64,000 nt of DNA, taken from Reticulascus tulasneorum. Lineage: Eukaryota > Ascomycota > Sordariomycetes > Glomerellales > Reticulascaceae. Both the position numbers and the translations under genes were made by a program. Positions within the stretch are counted from its first letter, which is position 1, and each line of letters begins with the position of its first letter. This document shows positions 25,343 through 35,763 of the stretch, one piece after another. The notes under the pieces were generated by a model that was not told where the DNA came from, did no database searches, and worked only from the letters and a program-made list of their open reading frames with translations. The stretch covers positions 1,984,001-2,048,000 of the forward strand of contig LSAX01000005.1 in assembly GCA_001557505.1 (NCBI GenBank). The letters are read 5' to 3'.

Positions 25343-26020
25343 ACGGTGTGCGGCACTCCATATCGTGCCTGGCGTTATATTGTGATGTGTTGGGACGCTG
25401 ATGGTCTGCAAAGGTAGGAGGTTTTGCTTGAGTAGTTATCAGGCTCATGGACACTGGCGTTTGGGGATATTGAATGCGGTCATAACTACTAGAACCGGGC
25501 GTGTGGGATCGGCTACGGATTGGCCATCCACTGGAACGTGATGTCTACGGGAGACTAGTTGGGACATTGGGGCACGCTGCTTGTGGATTCTCATGTCGCA
25601 GTCAAGACGTGAAGCTCATAGCCGTCTTACATGGGGCATACAAGCGTACGTAGGTAGTCTTAGCTGGCAATAGCATTGTGCTCCAACGGAACCCTAGATC
25701 TATCTACCTATCTATCGACGGCCAGTGACACAAACAACCTTCCACCCCCACTCGACATTACACTACTACGCAGTACTACATGCCCACGAATACCATGTAG
25801 GGTCTCTGCCGGAGCACGCTGGACACACTCCTGGGGAGCTCTTATGCGGGGTAGTGGGTCTCCGGGCCCTGCCTATCTCGACCACCCCACTTGGCCGGCG
25901 GCGCACCCTAACACGTACCGGACATCTTCTGGCCCATGTAATTGAGCTTATTTCCTCTTTCGATATATTCACTCAAAGCGTGTCTCCCGCCAGAGACAGC
26001 ACCAGGTCATTGCCGTCAGG
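25343..26020. other. Intergenic, ADA3 3' region and urease promoter
   Basis: About 680 bases without a gene. It contains the urease promoter and a cluster of GATA motifs listed separately. Short tetranucleotide-like runs of TATC/TACC occur near 25700. No other structure is visible. Confidence 0.5.
25699..25717 (-). promoter_or_regulatory. Three clustered GATA (HGATAR) motifs upstream of urease
   Basis: TATC occurs at 25701, 25709 and 25713 on the plus strand, so the minus strand reads CGATAG, AGATAG and AGATAG, three HGATAR matches within 19 bases and about 305-320 bases before the urease ATG. Fungal nitrogen regulators of the AreA/NIT2 type prefer two or more such sites within 30 bases. Function is inferred. 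Confidence 0.35.
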
Positions 26021-28958
26021 ATGCATCTCATCCCGAAAGAGGTTTGTGGGGACCTTCAATGGCTCGTCCCAGAGCTTCAAACAAGGGAGCTCGAAGAAAA
26101 AAGCTAACGTTCGACGACCGGCTCCCTAGCTCGATAAGCTCGTCATATCACAGGTCGGCTTCCTGGCCCAGCGACGACTTGCGCGCGGCCTGAAGTTGAA
26201 CCACTCTGAAGCAACGGTGACCAAGCCCCCCGGAAATTCTGGATATCCCTTTCCTCCTGGCAGCCTCGGGTGTGCTAACCTGCTCGTCTAGGCACTGATT
26301 GCAAGCAATTTGCAAGAGCTCATCCGCGATGGTAACCATACCGTGGCGGACTTGATGTCCATCGGCGCGACAATGCTTGGCAGGCGGCATGTACTGCCCG
26401 CGGTCTGCAGCACTCTCCATGAGATCCAGGTCGAGGGCACGTTCCCGTCTGGAACCTACCTCGTTACGGTCCACAGCCCCATCAGCACGGACGATGGGGA
26501 TCTGGCCCGGGCTCTCTACGGCAGCTTTCTGCCCATCCCCAGCAAGGACTCGTTTGCGCTGCCCGAGGCGGCGGCCTACGAGGCAACGAAGCAGCCGGGG
26601 GCCGTCGTCACCGTCAAGGGCACCGTGGCGATCAACGAGAACAGGAAACGGATCAAGCTCAAGGTCACGAGCAAAGGGGACCGTCCGATCCAGGTCGGCT
26701 CGCACTACCATTTCATCGAGACGAACCCGCAGCTGGAGTTCGATCGCGGCAGGGCCTACGGGTACCGCCTCGATATCGCGGCCGGCACGTCTGTCCGCTT
26801 CGAGCCCGGCGACGCCAAGACTGTGACGCTCGTGGAGATTGGTGGCAACAAAGTCATCCGCGGCGGCAACAATCTCGCATCGGGCGGCGTGGAGCTCTGG
26901 CGAGCCGAGGAGATCGTGTCGAAGCTGCAGCAGGCCGGGTTCGCGCACGCCCCGGAACCGATCGGGGACGCGGCCCACGTTGACATATTCCGGATGGAGA
27001 GGGCGGCGTACGCGACCATGTTTGGCCCGACCACGGGAGACAGGGTAAAACTAGGCACCACGGATTTATGGATCAAGGTCGAGAAGGACTTTACCGTCTA
27101 CGGCGATGAGTGCAAGTTCGGCGGCGGCAAGACGCTGCGCGAGGGCATGGGACAGGCTACCGGCCGGTCGGACTCCGAGACGCTGGACATGGTCATCACG
27201 AATGCGCTGATTGTCGACTGGACCGGCATCTACAAGGCTGACATTGGCGTCAAGGAAGGTACGATCGTAGCTATTGGCAAGGCCGGCAACCCGGATGTCA
27301 TGGACGGCGTGAGCCCCAACATGATTGTTGGCAGCTGCACCGATGTTGTCGCCGGCGAAGGCAAGATCATAACAGCGGGCGGCATCGACTCCCACATCCA
27401 CTTCATCTGTCCCCAGCAGGGGTACGAGGCAATTGCTTCAGGAATCACCACCATGCTCGGAGGCGGAACCGGTCCCAGGTGAGAGAGAGCTTCCATCGGC
27501 TTACCCCTCAGACCTCCTCCCCCAGGTAGCTAACAGCGAAACAGCGCCGGCACCAGCGCGACAACCTGCACGCCGGGCAAGCACTACATGCGCCAGATGC
27601 TCCAGGCGTGCGACGAGCTGCCCCTCAACTTCGGCATCACGGGCAAGGGCAACGACAGCGCGCCCGAGGCGCTCCGCGAGCAAGTCATCGCGGGGGCGTG
27701 CGGCCTCAAGCTGCACGAGGACTGGGGCACGACGCCGGCGGCCATCGACTCGTGCCTCACCGTGTGCGACGAGCTCGATGTGCAGTGCCTCATCCACACC
27801 GACACGCTCAACGAGTCGGGCTTCGTCGAGTCCACCATCGCGGCCATCAAGGACCGCACCATCCACACGTACCACACTGAGGGCGCGGGCGGCGGCCACG
27901 CGCCCGACATCATCAGCGTGGTGGAGCACCCCAACGTGCTGCCGTCGTCCACCAACCCGACGCGGCCGTACACCCGCAACACGCTGGACGAGCACCTCGA
28001 CATGCTGATGGTGTGCCACCACCTGTCCAAGAACATCCCCGAGGACGTGGCGTTCGCCGAGTCGCGCATCCGCGCCGAGACCATCGCCGCCGAGGACGTG
28101 CTGCACGACCTGGGCGCCATCAGCATGATGTCGTCCGACTCGCAGGCCATGGGCCGCTGCGGCGAGGTCATCCTGCGCACCTGGAACACGGCCCACAAGA
28201 ACAAGGTCCAGCGCGGGTCGCTGCCCGAGGACGAGGGCACCGGCGCAGACAACTTCCGCGTCAAGCGCTACATCTCCAAATACACGGTCAACCCGGCCAT
28301 CGCGCAGGGCTTCTCGCACCTGGTCGGCAGCGTGGAGGTCGGCAAGCTCGCGGATCTGGTCGTCTGGGACCCGGCTTGGTTCGGCACGAAGCCAACCCAC
28401 ATCATCAAGAGCGGCCTCATCGCGTGGTCGCAAATGGTACGTCCCCCCCTCTCTCATTTCCATCTCTCACTTCTCTCTCTCACTTCCCTCTCTCACTTCC
28501 CTCTCTCACTTCCCTCTCTCACTTCCCTCTCTCACTTCCCTCTCTCACTTCCCTCTCTCACTTCTCTCTCTCACTTCCCTCTCTCTCTTCTCCATCCGAA
28601 CCGGAAAGACGCTGACGCTAACCCTCCCATCTTCCAGGGCGACCCCAACGCCTCCATCCCCACCGTCCAGCCCGTCATCGCCCGCCCCATGTTCGCCCCC
28701 TTGGTCCCGCAGACCAGCGTCCTGTTCGTGTCGGAGGCGTCCATCACGTCCGGCAACATCGCCAGCTACAACCTGCGCAAGCGCGTCTCCGCCGTCAAGG
28801 GCTGCCGCGGCATCGGCAAGCGCGACATGCGCTTCAACGACGCCATGCCCAAGATGAAGGTCGACCCGGAGCGCTACACCGTCGAGGCCGACGGCGTCGT
28901 GTTGCTGGCCGAGCCGGCCGAGGACCTGCCCCTTACGCAGACGTATTTCGTGTACTGA
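26021..28958 (+). CDS. Urease, single-chain nickel enzyme
   Basis: Exons 26021-26041, 26130-26216, 26292-27478, 27545-28436 and 28638-28958 give 835 residues, matching plant and fungal ureases in which gamma, beta and alpha subunits are fused. It hydrolyses urea to ammonia and carbamate in the cytosol. The start MHLIPKE plus [20 protein letters not shown] is the gamma-domain opening and fixes the first two small exons. Nickel ligands and active-site segments are visible: the HIH pair at residues 404 and 406, the lysine to be carbamylated at 487 in [30 protein letters not shown], and the flap MVCHHL. It ends in TQTYFVY. Intron 4 (28437-28637) is exactly 201 nt, lacks in-frame stops and is made of 13-nt repeats. 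Accessory genes for nickel loading are not in the window. Confidence 0.96.
28468..28584 (+). repeat. 13-bp tandem repeat inside urease intron 4, nine copies
   Basis: CACTT recurs exactly every 13 bases from 28468 to 28572, nine times, with the unit CACTTCCCTCTCT; the first and last copies are slightly changed. The array lies in a pyrimidine-rich intron and is a candidate variable-number repeat. Thirteen is not a multiple of three, so copy-number change would alter the reading frame of any unspliced message. Confidence 0.9.
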
Positions 28959-29668
28959 GGGTCGTCCCTCCTGGTCAGGTGCTTTGTAGGCTGGTGGAGG
29001 AGGCGGATTTTTGGTTATGCTGGAGAGAGGGAAACCGGGACGAAGTCAGATAGTTTCGCGTTCAGCAAAGATCAAAACTCATTTTGGTACCTTCCGTGTT
29101 GAACCAGGTTTCGAAGTATACAGAACAGATTTATAAGGCAGAGAAAGAGACATCACTGAGCGAAATGCATGGGAACTTTTATATCAAACTTTCAAAATCA
29201 TCATGTCCTCATTCCGGCATGTCATACGGCCGACTAGCACTAAGTACATACAGCGGCTCTGATACGCAGATCAGCGCAAAAACGTACCACGCACTTCCAT
29301 TCCATCCATCATCCTTCGAGCCGCCCACCGCCTCCTATCCCGTTCCAGAGTCGCTGGTGAGCGCTCGGGGTTTTCAAATCGTGTTTTTCCCTACAGAACC
29401 CAACCACGCCCCGTTGTTTGAATAAACGAAGAACTAAAAAAAACGAACAGCCTTTCATACAGTACACGCAAGCACCAGAGAAACATCGAGCAACTAGACT
29501 ATCCCCCCCATTTTTCATCTTTTCAAAAGCCTAAGCAGGGAGAAGATGAACTGGTAGGTAGTCTGAATGCGGGATGAGGTATCATCTTTGGAAGAGGCCA
29601 AAACCAAAACAGCTGAAAAGGGCGCGCAGAGTAGAAGAGGCGGATCAGAGAAGAAGAAAAGGGCGAGC
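28959..29668. other. Intergenic between convergent urease and HMG gene
   Basis: About 700 bases of 3' flanking sequence from both sides. Open frames are short and not protein-like. Nothing further is seen. Confidence 0.45.
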
Positions 29669-31281
29669 TTAGTTCTTAGCCTTCTTGCCCCGTCCCGTCG
29701 CCTTCTTGGGCTCTTCCTTCTCAGTGTCGGCGACCTTGGTGGATGTGCGTCTGCGCTTCTTGTCTGGGCTGGCGGGGGCAGCAGCCTTGGGCGCCTCGGT
29801 CTCAGCGGCCGGGGTGGCGGTCTTTCGCTTTCGGCCGGCGGCGGCCTTCTTGGGGGTCTTGACCGGGGCGGGCTCCTCTTCGTCCTCGCCCTGGGCATCT
29901 GCAGAGGTAGCCTGCTGGAGCTGCTCAGCAATGGCATCATGGTCATCACCCGCAGGTTCTGCACCCACACTAGGCAGAGGCAGCTGGAACTCATCGGCAT
30001 ATTTCAATGCCTGCTCGTCCGTCATCAGCTTGGCTTCTGGGTTGCCGTGCTTGTAAGAGTGGACACGGGCCTGGTACAGGCGGAGGTTGTATTGGTAGGC
30101 GTTGTTCCAGCCCTGGGGACGCGGTCAGTGTATGCTACGGGGGCGATAAAACAGGATAAGGTAAGGTACGTACAGCCTTCTCGCCGGGGTTCATGGATGC
30201 CCATCGGCGCTGGCCCTCTTCCTGGACAGCTCCCTTGGCGACCTCGGAACCAAGATCATTCGCGATAATTGGTCGGGCGGTCTGCATGTAGAGGAAGTAG
30301 GGAGTCAACGGGCGCTTGGGCGCGTTGGGATCATGAGTGCGCTTCTTGCGCTCCTTCTTCTCCTCGACGGCCGGCTGGGGAGCAAACTCGGCGGGCAGCA
30401 GAGGGGCATTTTGCAGGGCAACGACGGCATGCTGGAGGTCAAGCAGCGGGTCGATGCCCGGAACGCCCTCAGTGGTGGGTTCACCGAGCAGAAGATTAGT
30501 CTGGCGATAGTAGTCTGCCGAGAACGACTTGATCAGCTCCTGGATGGTAAGGAGGCGTTGGTGGACCTATAATTGATCGGTTAGCAAGCTGTCTAGCTAG
30601 ATCTGATTGCCATGGGAAATTTGGAGAAACTACGAGCTACGGGACGGGGGGGGGAGCTTGGGCGGGCGGGAATTGCGACGTTGGGGCGCGCGAGATGCGC
30701 TGGTCATAGCTCCTGCGCAAACGCGGGGTCCCAGTGTGGGCGATGTAAACAATGGGAAACTGTGCGGGAAGTCGGACATGGGAGCTAGGGTCTGCAGTCG
30801 CGTCGCATTTGCGAAAGAAAAAAAGCAGATTTGATAATGAGAAAGTGTGCAGTTGTGCCAAGAGGAACTGGGAAAAGAGCGGAGCAGCGCGCAATGTGAG
30901 ATGGGATGTGTACGGAATGTTTGGATCATGGTCGGCGGCGGCGCGCGCAATGAATCCAAATCAATCGTCATTGCAACTCTCGATGGCGGGTGGTGGTGTT
31001 GACTGGCTTGCCCGCTCATGGGAAGAATGATATGAGAGCGCGGGTTGGTAGCGGGCATGAGAGTCTTGGGTAGATACAAGAGGCAGAAAAGCGGCGACAC
31101 TGAGAGAACGAGTGCGCGCGCGAGATATCTCTTGACAATGGACGGGCAAGGAGAGAAGAAAAAAAGTGGTGGTTTATCTTACCGAGTCGCGAACCCGAAT
31201 GAAACCCTCAACATCGATGACTCGCGGGGCAGCGACACCTTTTGCCTTGTCGTCGGCGGTCTTCTTGGGTGGGCGCGGCAT
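29669..31281 (-). CDS. HMG-box chromatin protein (HMO1/NHP6-related)
   Basis: Exons 31281-31183, 30566-30174 and 30112-29669 give 311 residues. Residues about 35-100 form a helical N-terminal region (HQRLLTIQELIKSFSADYYRQ). A single HMG box lies at about 114-186: NAPKRPLTPYFLYMQ, then WASMNPGEKAGWNNAYQYNLRLYQARVHSY. The last 80 residues are a lysine/alanine/proline-rich tail with several SPDKK- and TPKK-like motifs (AAAGRKRKTATP, KKATGRGKKAKN). This suggests an abundant, non-specific or weakly specific DNA-binding chromatin protein in the nucleus, similar to fungal Hmo1-like proteins rather than the shorter Nhp6. Intron 1 is 616 nt (30567-31182), by far the longest in the window. It was placed because both ends match consensus and the join restores RVRDS|VHQRLL. 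Confidence 0.85.
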
Positions 31282-31525
31282 GTTTGGGTTGGTGATGGTG
31301 CTTTCAGTGGGAGAGCGCTGTGGTTGTGGTGGTTGATTCTGCTTTTCGAAGCAAAAAAAGAAACAGAGCGCACGATAGTGGTGATAGTGATGAGAGTAGC
31401 GGTCTTCTGGCGATGAGAGAGGATGGTGGAGGAGAGGACGGGGGGAAGGGGTTTTTGGGGCCTTCTGAAGAGGTTTGGTGGGTGAGTGGGAAGATGAAAT
31501 GGGGGGAGAAGAGGAGGAAAAAATC

Positions 31526-31558
31526 GGGAGGCTGGGATTGGGGGGGGAGGGTGGTGGG
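31526..31558 (+). other. Canonical G-quadruplex-type motif upstream of the HMG gene
   Basis: Five G-tracts of at least three (starting at 31526, 31534, 31540, 31549 and 31556) are separated by loops of 1-5 bases, on the strand opposite to the HMG transcript. A C-tract group at 31659-31702 (13, 5 and 9 C's plus shorter runs) would give the same kind of motif on the other strand about 100 bases away. Folding is inferred. Confidence 0.6.
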
Positions 31559-32091
31559 TGCAATATGTAGTGCAGAGGGCCTGGGAGAGGGGTCTGGAGT
31601 GATGCGAGAGATCAGTGATCGATTTTTCACATCAGTCCCAGAAATTCGGCAGGTCGGACCCCCCCCCCCCCTCCCCCGTCTCTCCTCCCTCCTCCCCCCC
31701 CCAATCCTCCATCATCTATCTCTCTCAGCTCATTCACCTAATAATAAGGTACCTACCTACCTGATTCCCCTACCTACTATTACCCTACCGATCGGGCCTT
31801 ACCTCAGTCATCTCTCTCTCTCTACGGGGACCTGGACCTCGTACACGCAAAACCATCGCGTTTCATTGGAACCGAACACCGGGGACAGCACCACCTCAGC
31901 GCTTAAATCAGTAAAATAAAATAATAACTGGGCGACCGACCAGGGCTTGCTTCTTCTTCTCCTTCTCTCGTATCTCTTGCCTAGCACCTACCTAGGTACC
32001 TACCTACATAATTACCGCCTACCCTGCCTTTTTTGCCTTACCTTATTCCTTGGGCACTTTGCTACTAAATAACCACCTAGGCCTAGTTGGT

Positions 32092-32110
32092 CCCCCCCCC
32101 CCCCCCCCCC
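32092..32110 (+). repeat. 19-nt poly-C homopolymer
   Basis: An uninterrupted run of 19 C residues flanked by T on the left and A5 on the right. Its length may be partly a sequencing artefact. Confidence 0.85.
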
Positions 32111-35100
32111 AAAAATCAATTCCATGAATAACGCATCTTGATCCGCCCCCCCCGTTCCCAGGCCCTTATCTTCCACCGCTCTGGCCAACAAAACAATGCT
32201 CCCCTCTCTCTCCAATCCAGCCCAGTCTCTAGTTTCCTATCTCCAACGCTTCCACCAACCTGCTCGAGAGACCAGAAGCCTCAGTGCTCCCGCGCAACGC
32301 AGTTGCTGCAACATGACCCGAAAGAAAAGCACTCCCCGCTAACGCTGCAAAACAGCCCAGCCCACTGCCAGACGCGCCAATCCATCGTCCTGCAAGAGGG
32401 GGTCCTGTCCTCATCCCCCCTCCGTAATTGCCCAAACGCGACATGACATGACATGACAACAAGCCCCGTCCAGGCCAGCCCAGCCCAAGATGGGAGCGAC
32501 CTGCCCACGCTGCTCTTCCAGCATGTACCCGTTCTGTACTTTCCTATTGCGAGCGCAACATGATATCCGGCATCTTTCCTATTTGTATGGGGCGGCCGGC
32601 GCCTATTGTTGTTCGCTCTACCATATTCCGGACCGTCTCGAGGCGTGCATGCTTTGTTTGTGGTCATGGTTGTCGAAAATCGACCCATTCCCGGGCTCTA
32701 CAGCGCGTCGGGTCCTGAGCTTGATGCTCTGACGATACCTCTGGGAGACTCTGGGGGGGAGATGCATCAGTCGCCCCCCAGCGGGGAATCGGTGATGCAT
32801 GTCTGTCGGGCGACGGTGGTGTTGGTGGTTGCAGTAAATTACGGGTCTTGCGGGCGTTTTGGGCGTCGTGCACCTTTCTTCATTAGCGAACCAAGTGGTC
32901 GCCCAATAGGACACTGTAATTGGGCACATTTATCCTCGGTGGGCTTCGGCCCTACTCTGTACTAAGGTAAGGCCCATCGTTACCTCAGGTACCTTTACCT
33001 TACCACCTTTACCTGCTTTAGGTACTCCGTACGCAGTACCTTGATTGAGTAGGTGCTAGGTGGATTTATTTTATTTACTTAGGTAAAACGCTCAGTACGC
33101 CGTGACGACCAGGGCACTGCCTCGCTGGGTTTTTTTTTCTCCCTCTCTCTCTCTTCTTCTTCTCAGCGCTTGGGACCGGCTGATGTGACAGGGTCTTCCT
33201 GCAGCCCCCGTTCCCTCATCCCTCTCAAGCTCTTGCCTAGATCCCTCTCTCTGCCTCCCCGTTCTCGTGCAAAAATTGGAAGAAAAGAGGGGAATGCTGC
33301 CTGACCGCTCACCACCCCCGACAGCGGCGAACCACCCCAGAGATGCCCACCTGGCTTGCCCAGAACTCAGCGACCGAAGCCTGCGATCGGAGCTGTTGGC
33401 TCTTCGCCCAGATACAGTCGTAATAATCTAATAGCTGCACTGATCAGTGTGACCTCAGTGATCCCACGACCTGGCGCGCTCTGCAGGCGTTGCTCTCTGC
33501 CTCCCACTCCCCCTCCCCCCTCCCATCTCCCCCCGTTCCAAAATGAGGAGGGCACAGTCGATTTCTCCGCTGGCGGCCGGGCCCCGTTGCCTTCCACTCC
33601 TCCTCTGTTCCAGTCCACATCGCACGGTGAGGTCCTGAGAGGCCCTGCTCCGTATACTTACTAACCCAGCTCGTCGTAATCCCCCAAACCTGGTGGGAAT
33701 TCCAAATCCAGGTGAGTGCCATCAGCTGCTTCACAACCCTTTCGCTCGTTAGCTTTCCCTGGAGGTCCACCTCGTCCGTTATTCCCCTCCTCCATGACGG
33801 TCTCTGGGGGAGCTGAAGCCGCCACAGGCAATAACGGGCGATCGACTGCTTTCTCTCCCCATCATCGAGGCCACCACTGGGAGAAAGACCCCGTAATTAC
33901 GGAAGCCTCGAAGAGCGGTTCACCAACATTCCCAGACGCCGCTGTCTTCGCTGCTCGATCAGGGTTCGACTGCCACCCCATTCCTGGTGCCTCGAATCGA
34001 TCGCCCACCACAGCATCTGCTTCCCACGCTGTATCGTCTGTGGACGTGAAGCCCTTCACACAGCACTGACTCTAAACACCAACCGCCCGAACTAGAGCGG
34101 TGACGAATACTCTTCATGCAGTCTGCGATGATGATCTCGTACTACCACATCTGCTGCATCATTAGCTACATAATTCTTGAAGACCTGCTAGATGCGCGTC
34201 GATGAACGCGCAATGCGTCCCAGATAGCTTCACTTCCTAACTCAAATTCCACTCCTCGCTCTTTTCAATTGCAAAGGCGTCCAGCAAGCCTCGATAATCT
34301 ACGATGGTATCGCGCCCCGGCCTGAAAAATCCCGTATCACTACATTCTGGCCGCACTGGTTTGAAGTAACTGTGTTGGACCCAACTAGGGTGCGTCCACT
34401 ACCAAATCTGCTACCTTCCTCTGCATGTCATTCGTACGGGAGAGCCAGCGTCTGTGATGCCATCTGCCCTCGGCCGATCTGACAAGCTCGTGGAACAATG
34501 CGCGATCGTGATGAAAGCGTACAGCAAGGACATGGCAGGGTACCTTATCATGAAATTCATCTAGTTATCAACCCTCTGATTATCTACGTGCTACGTTCAA
34601 TATGTCGCACACTGCACGGCGCTAGAAGCTCTCAGCCATGTCACACACCTTTAAAAAGGCGACCCCCTCACCTGGGTACCTATTCAAGATACACAGCATT
34701 CCGTCCAGGACCGGTTGGACCGATGAGGTCCAACACATCCCGTTTGAAACACCTTGAACAGGTTTCCAGGCACGCAGGTAATTATGTTACGCACTAATCT
34801 GTACTCTGGACACCATCGCGGGCGCCTATGGCATGCGTGTTGTCTGCATGTAATTATGTACAGTACATAGTTTCGACATCCAAGATAAGATCCGACTTCC
34901 AATGAAGCCCTGAACCATCTTCCGTTAGCTGTCGACTCTAGTAAGACGCGTCTTGATGAGCTTTCTACCGCTATGCCTCGACCTTGTCACCGTCTCTATT
35001 GATCCAGAATAGCTTCATCGACCCGGATTCCATCTGGCGCTGCCTTCCCTGGCCTGGACACCAAGTGGCATTCGCATTGCGACGATCGCCAATCCCTGGT

Positions 35101-35763
35101 CGAGGTTGTTGTTCCAGACCCCTGCCCAGCTGCATGTGGAGCAGCGCATCTCAGCCTGTCTAGCTGGAATACTTCCGAACTCTATGTGACTTTGTCCTGA
35201 CGTCAATGTACTTCACCACCCTGGCTCCCATCCAGCTCTCGGCATCCACGACCCCTCCATGGGGCGTCCAGAGCCAGTGGCATTGGTGGGGGAGCGCCTT
35301 GGCCCGCCTAGTATGATGCAATGGCACGACAAGGACATCAGATCGCGGGCTCCTCCTCTGAGCCCATTGGATCATCCCACCAGTGCCCGCATACCTTGCT
35401 TGATTGACTGCAATGCCAGGCATGAATCTGGATTTTTGGCGTCTGATAGCTCCAAAGCGTGCAAAGCGAAGGCAAAGCTAGCGACTGGTGCCCGTTCGTG
35501 CTGCTTCGTGTTTACCCCTCCAATGCAGTCGTCACGAATAAAAGGCCTCCCCGAGAGAACCCCTCCTTCTCCTATCCCATCCCATCCCTTGTGTCACAGC
35601 TCCCTCTCTCGTATATCTCTTCACCGTCCCGCCTTCTCTTCACTTCTCCCATCTCACTTTTTCCAAGCTTCACTCGATTCAAAAAGAGACAATCACTAAA
35701 CAGTCAGCACAGAAGGCCCGAAGGAGAAACACACAAGGCCAGCTATAGCAAAGGAACTCCGCC

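Larger units (their letters stand above)
31282..35763. other. 4.5 kb low-complexity interval between divergent HMG gene and het-c
   Basis: No frame here resembles a protein. The sequence is a patchwork of homopolymers and simple tracts. G/A-rich on the plus strand from about 31390 to 31570, it switches to C/T-rich around 31640-31720 and stays C-run rich to about 33600. It includes a 19-C run at 32092-32110. Clusters of ACCT/AGGT words (TACCTACCT, CTAGGTACC) occur at 31740-32060 and 32960-33090. A CT tract at 33130-33165 and another at 35560-35680 resemble fungal promoter pyrimidine tracts; the latter precedes het-c. Non-coding transcripts are possible but not visible from sequence. Confidence 0.45.

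Noticed and set aside
27501..28463. Minus-strand frame of 320 codons opposite urease
   Set aside because: Valine/aspartate/arginine-rich shadow typical of GC-biased third positions; no recognisable domain.
33356..33664. 102-codon plus-strand frame in the 4.5 kb gap
   Set aside because: Low-complexity proline/serine composition, no motif, and lies in C-run sequence.
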